A stretch of DNA of 64,000 nucleotides from positions 1-64,000 of the forward strand of contig NZ_VKAA01000004.1 in assembly GCF_007096635.1 (NCBI RefSeq), in the 5' to 3' direction. Source of the DNA: Mycolicibacterium sp. 018/SC-01/001. GTDB taxonomy: Bacteria; Actinomycetota; Actinomycetes; Mycobacteriales; Mycobacteriaceae. Positions 57,648 to 64,000 of the stretch are shown here, one piece after another. Position numbers and translations under genes: made by a program. The notes below the pieces were generated by a model that searched no databases, was not told the origin of the DNA, and worked only from the letters and a program-made list of their open reading frames with translations. Numbering within the stretch: position 1 is the stretch's first letter; each line of letters begins with the position of its first letter.

Positions 57648-58915
57648 ACGCGCACCGCCTGAAGCAGCGCCCCGTCATCCTCCGGGGCGACTGTGCGCAG
57701 GTCGAGCAGGCAACGGCCGTCCTCGATACGGCCGACCACCGCCGGCTCGCCGGTCCTCAGCACAGCGGCATAGTTCTCAGGCAGAGCGACTGCGGCACTG
57801 GGTAATTCGACGTCGGGCGCGCCGCCACCGCCTACTGCGGACACGCAGTCGACGACCTCCGACCCGGGTAGCTGGGCCGCCAATGCCGAGGCCCGCGCCC
57901 GCAACCCGGCCACGTCGGCATCGAGCGCCTGCGCGACGGGCGTCGGTGGTCCGACGAGCGTGGCCTCCAGTGCGGCCAGCGTCAGCTTGTCCACGCGCAG
58001 CGCGCGGGCCGCGGGGTGGCGGCGCAACCGCTCGATCAGCTCGGCCGCACCGAACAGCAGGCCGGCCTGCGGACCGCCCAGCAGCTTGTCGCCGCTCGCG
58101 GTCACCAGGTCGGCGCCGTGGCGCAGGACGGTCGCGGCGTCGGGTTCGTCGGGCAGCAGCGGATGGGGGCTCAGCAGGCCCGAGCCGATGTCGACGACCA
58201 GCGTGGCGTCGAGGGTCGCCAGGTCGCGCACCGACACCGTCGAGGTGAACCCGCTGACGTGATAGTTCGACGGATGCACCTTGAGGATGAAGCCGGTGTC
58301 GGGGCCGATCGCGTCGGCGTAGTCGCGCAGGTGTGTGCGGTTGGTGGTGCCGACCTCGCGGATGCGGGCGCCGGTCGAGGTCATCAGCTCGGGCAGCCGG
58401 AAGCCGTCGCCGATCTCGATCAGCTCGCCGCGGCTGACGATCATCTCCTTGCCGGGCGCCAGCGTCATCGCCGCGAGCAACAGAGCGGCGGCGTTGTTGT
58501 TCACGACGTGAACCGCCTCGGCGGCAGGCACGGCGGCGGCCAATGCCGCCAGCGCTCCCCGGCCGCGGCGTGCCCGGCGGCCGGTCGCGAGGTCGAATTC
58601 GACGTCGGTCGCGCCGCTGGCCGTCGTCACCGCGTCGACGGCGGCACGCGACAGCGGGGCACGCCCCAGATTGGTGTGCACGACCACGCCCGTCGCGTTG
58701 ATCACGGGCCGCAGCGTCGCCGCACTCGACGGCAACGCCGAGACGGCGTGGTCGGCGACCTGCTCCGGCTCGATCTCCCCGGCGCGGGCCCGCTCTTGCG
58801 CGTCGGCCACCACGCTCTTGACCAGCGCGCGGCCCAACGTCTCGGCCGCCGCGACCAGTCGCGGGTCGGCGAGCACGGCGTCGGTGCGCGGCACCCGCCG
58901 CCGCGGGTCACTCAT
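57635..58915 (-). CDS. selA: L-seryl-tRNA(Sec) selenium transferase
   Basis: PLP enzyme of 426 residues that converts seryl-tRNA(Sec) to selenocysteyl-tRNA(Sec) with selenophosphate. Blocks seen are VINATGVVVHTNLGRAPLS, FDLATGRRARRG, VVNNNAAALLLAA, RGELIEIGDGFRLPE, KVHPSNYHVSGF, VVDIGSGLL and the Schiff-base lysine in ASGDKLLGGPQAG. It is encoded between tRNA-Sec and selB on the same strand. ATG at 58915 begins MSDPRRRVP, but the bases directly upstream are the arm of a palindromic repeat and show no ribosome site, so translation may be leaderless or start differently. Confidence 0.96.
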   Translation of the reverse strand: MSDPRRRVPRTDAVLADPRLVAAAETLGRALVKSVVADAQERARAGEIEPEQVADHAVSALPSSAATLRPVINATGVVVHTNLGRAPLSRAAVDAVTTASGATDVEFDLATGRRARRGRGALAALAAAVPAAEAVHVVNNNAAALLLAAMTLAPGKEMIVSRGELIEIGDGFRLPELMTSTGARIREVGTTNRTHLRDYADAIGPDTGFILKVHPSNYHVSGFTSTVSVRDLATLDATLVVDIGSGLLSPHPLLPDEPDAATVLRHGADLVTASGDKLLGGPQAGLLFGAAELIERLRRHPAARALRVDKLTLAALEATLVGPPTPVAQALDADVAGLRARASALAAQLPGSEVVDCVSAVGGGGAPDVELPSAAVALPENYAAVLRTGEPAVVGRIEDGRCLLDLRTVAPEDDGALLQAVRVCMS

Positions 58916-58919
58916 TGCC

Positions 58920-58972
58920 GCGATTTCGGCGTGGTTGCCTGCGCTCAGCGACGACGAACACGCCGAAATCGC
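58920..58972. repeat. Palindromic intergenic repeat, GATTTCGGCG family, copy 3 (between selC and selA)
   Basis: GCGATTTCGGCGTG (58920-58933) pairs with CACGCCGAAATCGC (58959-58972); a further TTGCC/GGCAA pair extends it outwards. It ends four bases before the selA ATG and starts eight bases after the tRNA-Sec 3' end (reading leftwards). The right half shares a 19-base exact run with copy 2. It may end or process the tRNA transcript, and it occupies the place of the selA ribosome site. Confidence 0.8.
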
Positions 58973-58980
58973 ACGGCAAA

Positions 58981-59075
58981 TGGCGGAGGCGGACGGGAAT
59001 CGAACCCGCCAGCGACAGGAACTGCCGCTCAGCGATTTTGAAGATCGGGCCGGTCACCAGACCGGATACGCCTCC
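58981..59075 (-). tRNA. selC: tRNA-Sec (UCA anticodon)
   Basis: 95 nucleotides including encoded CCA, the same length as E. coli tRNA-Sec. The 5' GGAGGCG pairs with CGCCTCC, the D stem is six bases (CCGGTC/GACCGG) with a four-base loop, and the anticodon loop CTTCAAA has TCA at 59041-59039. A long variable arm AGCGGCAG/CTGTCGCT has 8 bp, the T loop is TTCGATT, and the discriminator is G. The six-base D stem, long extra arm and UCA anticodon are diagnostic for selenocysteine tRNA. The promoter must lie in or next to the divergent selD start. Confidence 0.96.
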
Positions 59076-59106
59076 CTGTGCCACGCGTCCATCATGGCAG
59101 GGCAGC

Positions 59107-60105
59107 ATGGAGGCCATGACGCACCGGCTCACGCAGTACGCCCACGGCGGCGGATGTGCCTGCAAGATCCCGCCCGGCGAGCTCGAGGAGGTGGTGCGCG
59201 GGTTGCGGCATCAGACGCCGAAGGACCCGGCCGGCGAGCTGCTGGTCGGCCTCGACGACGGCGACGACGCGGCTGCTGTGCGCATCGAGGGCGGCACCGC
59301 GCTGATCGCGACGACGGACTTCTTCACGCCTGTCGTCGACGACGCCTACGACTGGGGCCGCATCGCCGCAACCAATGCACTCTCGGACGTGTACGCGATG
59401 GGCGGGCGGCCGCTGGTGGCGGTCAACCTGCTGGGCTGGCCGCGTGATGTGCTGCCGTTCGACCTGGCCGCCGAGACGCTGCGCGGCGGCATGGACGTGT
59501 GCGTGCAGGCGGGGTGCCATCTCGCGGGCGGGCACAGCGTCGACGATCCCGAACCGAAGTACGGACTCGCGGTCACGGGCATCGCCGATCCGGATCGGCT
59601 GCTGCGCAACGACGCCGGCGTGGCGGGTGTGCCGCTCTCGCTGACGAAGCCGCTGGGCATTGGGGTGCTCAACACCAGGCACAAGAACACCGGCGAACGC
59701 TTCGAGCACGCCATCGAGGCGATGACGACGCTGAACGCCGAGGCATCCGAGGCGGCGTTGACGGCCGGGATCCGCTGCGCGACCGACGTGACGGGTTTCG
59801 GATTGCTGGGGCATCTGCACAAGCTCGCGCGCGCCAGCGGAGTGACGGCGGTCCTCGACGCGGCGGCCGTGCCGTATCTGGACGGCGCCCGGGAGGCGCT
59901 GCGCGACGGGTACGTCAGCGGCGGCACCCGACGCAATCTCGAATGGGTGCGCCCGCACATCGAGCTGTCGGTCGACGAGGACGAGGCTCTGTTACTGGCC
60001 GACGCGCAGACCTCGGGCGGGCTCTTGATCGCCGGTGAGATCCCGGGCGCCCCGGTGATCGGCGAGCTGATCCCCCGGACCGACCACACCATCCTCGTGC
60101 GCTGA
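59107..60105 (+). CDS. selD: Selenide, water dikinase (selenophosphate synthetase)
   Basis: Enzyme of 332 residues that makes selenophosphate from selenide and ATP. The N-terminal catalytic segment is GGGCACK: Cys-Ala-Cys-Lys, with Cys rather than Sec. It is followed by ATP/metal blocks VGLDDGDDAAAV, TTDFFTPVVDDAYDWGRIAATNALSDVYAMGG read in overlapping parts, AGGHSVDDPEPKYGLAVTG and CATDVTGFGLLGHLHKLA. ATG at 59107 has AGGG upstream; ATG at 59116 (MTHRLTQYA) is the alternative. It is divergent from tRNA-Sec with a 31-base gap and completes the pathway with selA, selB and selC. Confidence 0.96.
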   Translation: MEAMTHRLTQYAHGGGCACKIPPGELEEVVRGLRHQTPKDPAGELLVGLDDGDDAAAVRIEGGTALIATTDFFTPVVDDAYDWGRIAATNALSDVYAMGGRPLVAVNLLGWPRDVLPFDLAAETLRGGMDVCVQAGCHLAGGHSVDDPEPKYGLAVTGIADPDRLLRNDAGVAGVPLSLTKPLGIGVLNTRHKNTGERFEHAIEAMTTLNAEASEAALTAGIRCATDVTGFGLLGHLHKLARASGVTAVLDAAAVPYLDGAREALRDGYVSGGTRRNLEWVRPHIELSVDEDEALLLADAQTSGGLLIAGEIPGAPVIGELIPRTDHTILVR

Positions 60106-60116
60106 CCGGTCTTTCG

Positions 60117-60176
60117 GCGAGCGCGCGCGTCTGCACATCCCCGCGCGGCGTGTCGCGTGCAGGAGCGTGCGCTCGC
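60117..60176. repeat. Large palindrome after selD, GCGAGCGC family
   Basis: 20-base arms (60117-60136 and 60157-60176) pair at 17 of 20 positions; both begin GCGAGCGC and end CTGCAC when read inwards. The element fills the gap between the selD stop and the opposing TetR stop, so it can serve as a two-way terminator. The 14-mer CGCGGCGTGTCGCG in its centre is the reverse of one in the 49690-49752 hairpin. Confidence 0.7.
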
Positions 60177-60194
60177 TGACGATCCACCGCACGC

Positions 60195-60764
60195 TCACCG
60201 CTCACAGCCCAGCGCATGCAGCACCGAGTCGACCACCCGATCGAGGTAAGCCGGACCGGTCTGCTCCCGGCGTCCACAGATCCGCCAGAACACCGGTGCC
60301 GCAATGAGATCCAGGACGTATTCGCTGTCCACATCCGCGGCGACCTCGCCGCGGGCGATCGCCGTGTCGATCACCGCCTGCCCGTAACTGCGGCGCGCCA
60401 CCCCGATGCGGTCGGTCAGCGCGGCCGCCAGTGCAGGATTGCGCAACGCTTCCGCAAGCAGGTCGGGCAGCACGCGCGCCATCCGGGGGTCGCTCAGCCA
60501 GTCGTCGACGCCAGCCACCAGCGCGGTGACGTCGGCGACCAGATCATCCGATGGCACGGTCGCGGCCGCCGGAACGCTGAGCCCGGTGACGACGTCGAGC
60601 ACCATCTCCTGCTTCGAGGGCCACCGGCGGTACAGCGCGGCCTTGCCCGCCCGGGCACGCCGAGCCACCCCGTCCATCGACAGGCGCCCGAAGCCGACCT
60701 CGGCCAGCTCGTCGAGCACGGCCTCCACGATTCCGTCGGTGACCCGGGATCGCAGATTCGTCAC
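60195..60764 (-). CDS. TetR-family regulator
   Basis: Regulator of 189 residues with the helix-turn-helix FGRLSMDGVARRARAGKAAL followed by YRRWPSKQEMVLDVV, and a TetR_C-type ligand domain (LDLIAAPVFWRICGR, the signature of the ethR/RutR-like branch with FWR). GTG at 60764 is favoured because TACTAT lies seven bases upstream, the position of a -10 box for a leaderless mycobacterial transcript. It is divergent from the SnoaL-like gene with a palindrome between and probably represses both. Confidence 0.88.
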   Translation of the reverse strand: MTNLRSRVTDGIVEAVLDELAEVGFGRLSMDGVARRARAGKAALYRRWPSKQEMVLDVVTGLSVPAAATVPSDDLVADVTALVAGVDDWLSDPRMARVLPDLLAEALRNPALAAALTDRIGVARRSYGQAVIDTAIARGEVAADVDSEYVLDLIAAPVFWRICGRREQTGPAYLDRVVDSVLHALGCER

Positions 60765-60779
60765 GGCAGGAATAGTAAA

Positions 60780-60802
60780 CGAGACGATACCGTTCCGTCT
60801 CG
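60780..60802. promoter_or_regulatory. TetR operator between 60764 and 60804 starts
   Basis: Perfect inverted repeat CGAGACG-ataccgttc-CGTCTCG with 7-base arms. It ends one base before the ATG of the SnoaL-like gene and lies 15 bases from the TetR GTG, covering the whole 39-bp divergent promoter. It is the likely target of the adjacent TetR protein. Confidence 0.75.
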
Positions 60803-60803
60803 C

Positions 60804-61265
60804 ATGACTGACAGAACCGACCAGGAACGCCGCTCCCACACCGACAATGTGATCGATGCGCTGCTCGACAGCGTGCGCCGCAACGACATGCAGGCCTTTG
60901 CCGCCCAATGGGCACCAAACGGTTCGATGGAGTTCCCCTTCGCCGGGCCCGGATATCCGGTTCTGCGCAGCCGCGCCGATGTCGAGGACTACCTCAGGGA
61001 CTACAGCTCGCTGCTGCGCATCGACACTGTGACCGAGCGACAGCGCCACCACACCCTCGACCCGGAGACCGTGATTCTCGAGTTCTCCGCAGACGGCGTT
61101 GTGCTGCAATCTAACTCGCCGTACCACATGGACTATGTCGGGGTGATCACCGTCGGCCCCGACGGCGTACAGCGCTACCGCGACTACTGGAACCCGGTGG
61201 CCGCAGCAGCGGCCCTCGGTGACCCTGACGCGCTCGCAGCGAATGTGGCGGGCCGTGGTGCCTGA
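60804..61265 (+). CDS. SnoaL/NTF2-like fold protein
   Basis: Protein of 153 residues with the NTF2-like cone fold: VIDALLDSVRRNDMQAFAAQWAPNG at the start, split by helices, then MEFPFAGPGYP, YLRDYSSLLRID and a late YRDYWNPVAAA. Such proteins are small isomerases, hydrolases or ligand binders; the catalytic residues are not identifiable. ATG at 60804 abuts the operator, implying a leaderless or very short leader transcript. The NmrA-like gene overlaps its 3' end by eight bases. Confidence 0.8.
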   Translation: MTDRTDQERRSHTDNVIDALLDSVRRNDMQAFAAQWAPNGSMEFPFAGPGYPVLRSRADVEDYLRDYSSLLRIDTVTERQRHHTLDPETVILEFSADGVVLQSNSPYHMDYVGVITVGPDGVQRYRDYWNPVAAAAALGDPDALAANVAGRGA

Positions 61266-62109
61266 ACCAGTTCTCGTCACCGGTGCGACCGGCAACACCG
61301 GGTCCGCCGTGGTCGCCGGCCTGCGCTCACGCGGCGCCCGCGCCCGTCCCGCCAGCCGCCGACCCGATCCCGCCGACCCGGACGCGGTCGCTTTCGACTG
61401 GTCGGACCCGACCACCTTCACGGCCGCGCTGAACGGGGTGCACGCGGTCTATGTGGTCGCCCCGGCCGGGGACGCAGACCCCATGCCGATGGTCCGCCCC
61501 TTCCTCGAGCTGGCCGCGGCGCATGGTGTGCAGCGGGTCGTGCAAGTGAGTTCGTCCGCGATCGAGCGCGGTTGTTCTGGACTCGGCGAGATCCACGACG
61601 CGGTCGTCGAGCTGTTCGCGGAGCCGACCGTGCTGCGGCCCTCGTGGTTCATGCAGAACTTCGTCGGCGACCATCCGCTGGCCAGCAGCATCCGCGACGA
61701 ACACGAGATCGTCACGGCGACCGGCGCCGGCCGTCTGGGATTCATCGACGCCGACGACATCGCCGCGACCGCCGTCGAGGCTCTGCTCGCACCCGAGCCC
61801 GTGGGCGCGGAACTTATACTGACCGGCCCCGAATCGCTGTCCTACACCGATGCCGCGGCGATCCTGTCGGACGTCCTCGGCCACCACATCCGCCACGTCG
61901 AAGTGCCGCCTGAAGAACGAGCCGCACAGTTCACCGCGGCCGGCCTCTCGCCGACGTACGCGCGCGTGCTCGCGGCGCTGGATGGCCGCATCAGCGCGGG
62001 GGAACAGGATTTCGTCACGACGACCGTGCAGAACGTCACCGGGCGCCCGCCGACAACGCTGCGCGACTTCCTCACACGTGCGCTAGACGAGGTCCATCTC
62101 CGCGGGTGA
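61258..62109 (+). CDS. NmrA-like NAD(P)-binding protein / NAD(P)H:quinone oxidoreductase type 2-like
   Basis: Atypical SDR of 283 residues. The Rossmann motif VLVTGATGNTGSAVVAGLRSRG is at the extreme N-terminus, followed by VYVVAPAG, VVQVSSSAIERG, LRPSWFMQNF and a C-terminal ILTGPESLSYTDAAAILSDVLG typical of NmrA/QorB-like proteins. It either reduces a small carbonyl or quinone or senses redox state. GTG at 61258 puts the Rossmann loop at the start; ATG at 61243 adds five residues. It is cotranscribed with the SnoaL-like gene, and its 3' end overlaps the opposing reductase gene by 27 bases. Confidence 0.85.
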   Translation: MPEPVLVTGATGNTGSAVVAGLRSRGARARPASRRPDPADPDAVAFDWSDPTTFTAALNGVHAVYVVAPAGDADPMPMVRPFLELAAAHGVQRVVQVSSSAIERGCSGLGEIHDAVVELFAEPTVLRPSWFMQNFVGDHPLASSIRDEHEIVTATGAGRLGFIDADDIAATAVEALLAPEPVGAELILTGPESLSYTDAAAILSDVLGHHIRHVEVPPEERAAQFTAAGLSPTYARVLAALDGRISAGEQDFVTTTVQNVTGRPPTTLRDFLTRALDEVHLRG

Positions 62110-62718
62110 GGCGCCACCGATCGCCTGGGAGATGAAGCTGCGGGTGGTCAGCGGTCCGCCGAACTGCTGGAGCAGCCCTCCGGCATCGTTGCGTCCCAGG
62201 TCGATCGGCTCGAATCCGAAGCGCTCCATCAGCGCGGCCACCTCGGCGTTGGCCGACGGGTGGTTACCCGACAGGAACAGTGCCCGCCGCCCGCCGCGGC
62301 CGTCCCCGGGTTCGCGCGCGAGCACCTTGGCCCACGTGTGCCCGAAGGCCTTCACCACGCGCGCACCGGAAGCCCACTCCGCCACCAGATCCGACGACGC
62401 CCGCCCGCCCAGGTCGGCCGGTGAAAAGTCCTTGTAGTCAATGGCATTGGTTGCGTCGACGACGATCCGGCCGGACCAGTCCGGTACCCGGCCGACGAGC
62501 TCCTGCACGGCCTCGAACGGCACCGCCAGCACGACGACGTCGGCGCCCAGTGCATCCGATACCTCGGAGGGGGCGATGTGCGGTCCGAGGCGTTGCGCCA
62601 GTGGTGCGACGGTGTCGGGTCCGCGTGATGCCGCGACGGCGACGTCGATACCGGTGCGTGCGAAGTGCCCGGCCACCGCGGAACCGATGTTCCCCGAACC
62701 GACGATCGCATAGCTCAT
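62083..62718 (-). CDS. F420H2:NADP oxidoreductase-like / NADPH-dependent reductase
   Basis: Protein of 211 residues with the Rossmann start MSYAIVGSGNIGSAVAGHFA, VVVLAVPFEAVQEL and VVDATNAIDYKDF, then KAFGHTWAKVLA and GNHPSANAEVAALMERFGFEPIDLG in overlapping parts, as in F420-dependent NADP reductase (Fno) and its bacterial relatives. It may exchange hydride between NADPH and F420 or reduce another carbonyl. GAGAGGG lies five bases before ATG 62718. It is divergent from a TetR gene, and a motif upstream is shared with the 63700 gene. Confidence 0.85.
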   Translation of the reverse strand: MSYAIVGSGNIGSAVAGHFARTGIDVAVAASRGPDTVAPLAQRLGPHIAPSEVSDALGADVVVLAVPFEAVQELVGRVPDWSGRIVVDATNAIDYKDFSPADLGGRASSDLVAEWASGARVVKAFGHTWAKVLAREPGDGRGGRRALFLSGNHPSANAEVAALMERFGFEPIDLGRNDAGGLLQQFGGPLTTRSFISQAIGGASPAEMDLV

Positions 62719-62734
62719 GGCGCCCTCTCGAGAC

Positions 62735-62755
62735 TTTTGTAGTGATTGTTCAAGT
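62735..62755. promoter_or_regulatory. Shared operator-like motif, copy 1
   Basis: 21-base element TTTTGTAGTG-N6-CAAGT lying 17 bases upstream of the reductase ATG and 45 bases from the divergent TetR start. 16 of 21 bases agree with 63726-63746, which holds the same place before the SnoaL-like gene. This suggests one regulator, most simply the TetR protein of 62800-63357, acting on both. Confidence 0.6.
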
Positions 62756-62799
62756 CAGGACGCTAGCAGAGCACACACAGCGGTGCATAGGATCGACTG

Positions 62800-63357
62800 A
62801 TGGGCAGGCCGCCGAAGTTCGATCGCGCAGAGGCGCTGCAGGCGGCCATGCATCTGTTCTGGGACAGAGGGTTTGACCGCACCTCGATCAACGATCTGAC
62901 CGCGGCGATGGGCATTTCACCGCCCAGCCTGTATGCGGCGTTCGGTGACAAGCAGGCCCTGTTCGACGCCGCAGTCGAGTTGTACGAGCGCTCCGCCGTT
63001 GTCCCACCGGCACTCGAAGCCGCCACTGCGCACGAGGTGTTCACGACGATTCTCGACCGCGCGGTCGAGTTGTACACGCGGCCGGCGCATCCTCCGGGCT
63101 GCTTCGTGATCTCCGATCCGACGTTGCGCGCCCGCCGGGATTCCGGGCGCGACGCCATCGCCCGGCGCCTGCGCCGCGCGCAGAAGACCGGAGACCTACC
63201 GGCCACAGCCGACGTCGCCGCGCTGACGGACTACACCGATCTGGTCCTGCGGGGGTTGTCCGCCTTGGCCCGCGACGGGGCAACGCGTCGGCAGCTGCGT
63301 GCGGCCGCCGACGTCGCCCTCATGGCGTGGCCGGGGGCTCCTGCGTCACCACGGTGA
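62800..63357 (+). CDS. TetR-family regulator
   Basis: Regulator of 185 residues: the N-terminal MGRPPKFDRAEALQAAMHLF is followed by the helix-turn-helix TSINDLTAAMGISPPSLYAA and FGDKQALFDAAV. The C-terminal domain contains PPGCFVISDPTLRA, the TetR_C-type segment with a Cys seen in redox- or electrophile-linked TetR proteins. ATG at 62800. It likely controls the divergent reductase and the convergent SnoaL-like gene through the shared 21-base motif. Its last 38 bases overlap the SnoaL-like gene. Confidence 0.88.
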   Translation: MGRPPKFDRAEALQAAMHLFWDRGFDRTSINDLTAAMGISPPSLYAAFGDKQALFDAAVELYERSAVVPPALEAATAHEVFTTILDRAVELYTRPAHPPGCFVISDPTLRARRDSGRDAIARRLRRAQKTGDLPATADVAALTDYTDLVLRGLSALARDGATRRQLRAAADVALMAWPGAPASPR

Positions 63358-63700
63358 ACAGCTGCGCGATGACGCCGTTCTCGACAATCGCGACGTCGAA
63401 GCCCGCGATCAGTACGTCGGTGGCGCCCGGCGCGTAGACCTCGAAGTTCAGGTAACCCATGTTCGCGACCTGATGCACCGGGCCGGCCGGGGTGAAATCG
63501 AGGCCCGCCAGCGGCCCGTCGAGCAACGCCTGCGCCTTCTCATGCAATCGGTCCTGGCCGGTCACCGTCTCCTCAGCGTCCGACCACCGGACGTCCGGAG
63601 CGTAGTTGCGCCGCACCACCGCGAGCCTGGCATCGGCGTCGCGCTCGTTGAACACCGCGAGCAGGTTCTCTTCCATCAACCGCACAATGTCGTCGCTCAC
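63320..63700 (-). CDS. SnoaL/NTF2-like fold protein
   Basis: Protein of 126 residues with the SnoaL-like fold: DIVRLMEENLLAVFNERDAD at the start, then NYAPDVRWSDAEETVTG and FDVAIVENGVIAQLFTVV. Catalytic residues are not identifiable. GTG at 63700 follows a strong AGGAGG ribosome site at five bases. It converges with and overlaps the TetR gene. The shared 21-base motif at 63726 lies upstream, so its expression is probably linked to the reductase at 62083-62718. Confidence 0.82.
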   Translation of the reverse strand: MSDDIVRLMEENLLAVFNERDADARLAVVRRNYAPDVRWSDAEETVTGQDRLHEKAQALLDGPLAGLDFTPAGPVHQVANMGYLNFEVYAPGATDVLIAGFDVAIVENGVIAQLFTVVTQEPPATP

Positions 63701-63725
63701 CGAACCTCCTGAATGGTCACCACTG

Positions 63726-63746
63726 TTTTGTAGTGCCCATGCAAGT
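63726..63746. promoter_or_regulatory. Shared operator-like motif, copy 2
   Basis: Second copy of the 21-base element (TTTTGTAGTG-N6-CAAGT), 26 bases upstream of the SnoaL-like GTG. Orientation relative to the gene is the same as copy 1 relative to the reductase gene. Confidence 0.6.
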
Positions 63747-63771
63747 TACCGTCAAGCGCCCGTCCCGAGAC

Positions 63772-64000
63772 TCAATCCAGCGTCGCCCAGAACGACTTCA
63801 GCGCCTCGGCGCCGCGGTGTGGGTCCTGCACCATCCACCAGTGCCCCAGCCCGTCGAGCACCTCGATGCGTGCGCCCGCCCGCTCCGAGGCTCGGCGCCG
63901 ATCGTCGTGGGCGCCGATGAAGGCGTCGTCGGTGGCGAGCAGCGACAAACCCGGTCGCGCAGCGAGGCGCGGCAATTCTCGACCCGCTTCTGCCATCGCG
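63772..64000 (-). CDS. Alpha/beta hydrolase, C-terminal part (runs off the window)
   Basis: Last 75 or so residues of an alpha/beta-hydrolase-fold protein whose start lies beyond the window edge. The segment PGLSLLATDDAFIGAHDDR, with the acid residue in ATDD, and LDGLGHWWMVQDPHRGAEAL, with the catalytic His in GHWW, are the typical final strand and helix. The nucleophile region is not included, so the activity (esterase, epoxide hydrolase or haloalkane dehalogenase-like) cannot be judged. Confidence 0.75.
   Translation of the reverse strand, partial: AMAEAGRELPRLAARPGLSLLATDDAFIGAHDDRRRASERAGARIEVLDGLGHWWMVQDPHRGAEALKSFWATLD

Noticed and set aside
59107..60105. selD as a second selenoprotein
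   Set aside because: The catalytic position is Cys (GGGCACK) with no in-frame UGA.

Overview
The window looks like chromosomal DNA from a rapidly growing mycobacterium (Mycolicibacterium type). Pointers are very high GC, an antigen-85 mycolyltransferase with mycobacterial signature blocks, an MMPL transporter, a deazaflavin (F420)-type reductase, frequent GTG starts, and many operons joined by ATGA, GTGA or TGATG overlaps. Genes are tightly packed. No gene-free stretch exceeds 300 bases; the longest is 46346-46581. I saw no insertion sequence, prophage or CRISPR array.

Left part. 90-959 encodes a DUF559-type protein. 1048-7366 is a sulfur-scavenging block: a DszA-like and an SsuD-like flavin monooxygenase, an SfnB-family enzyme, and two more DszC-like enzymes facing each other. 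7363-11439 is a four-gene importer operon (lipoprotein, two permeases, ATPase). It is followed by another ACAD-fold monooxygenase, a TetR regulator, a small membrane protein and an M15 peptidase lipoprotein. 14493-19359 is an MMPL transporter coupled to a type III polyketide synthase, an ICMT-like methyltransferase and a flavoprotein hydroxylase. This resembles the srsABC alkylresorcinol pathway and probably makes a phenolic lipid or quinone.

Middle part. 19345-30947 holds a MASE1-like/PAS/GGDEF protein, glycogen phosphorylase, a decayed phytanoyl-CoA dioxygenase gene, a MarR/MFS efflux pair, an antigen-85 family protein, an F420-type reductase, an acetamidase/formamidase, an SDR and a TetR regulator. 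The TetR gene faces an amidohydrolase-permease operon. 34036-38593 is a coupled operon of a winged-helix protein, a 1040-residue double ATPase (AAA plus HerA-like) and a rhodanese. Next come a VTT membrane protein, a PIF1-like helicase fused to a degenerate DnaQ-like domain and a BRCT domain, a threonine aldolase, a double AsnC regulator, an NCS1 permease with an agmatinase-like enzyme, a DEAD-box helicase and a ferredoxin reductase-like flavoprotein.

Right part. 49759-60105 is a compact selenocysteine locus. It contains a membrane-linked formate dehydrogenase operon whose large subunit has an in-frame UGA (Sec190) followed by a SECIS-like hairpin, then selB, selA, tRNA-Sec (UCA anticodon) and selD. 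Only a terC-like gene interrupts it. The window ends with TetR, SnoaL-like, NmrA-like and F420-reductase-like genes that carry recognisable operators, and a truncated alpha/beta hydrolase.

Two families of intergenic palindromes occur. One (core GATTTCGGCG) has three copies, and the other (arms starting GCGAG) has two. One copy of the first lies between tRNA-Sec and selA and ends five bases before the selA start codon.
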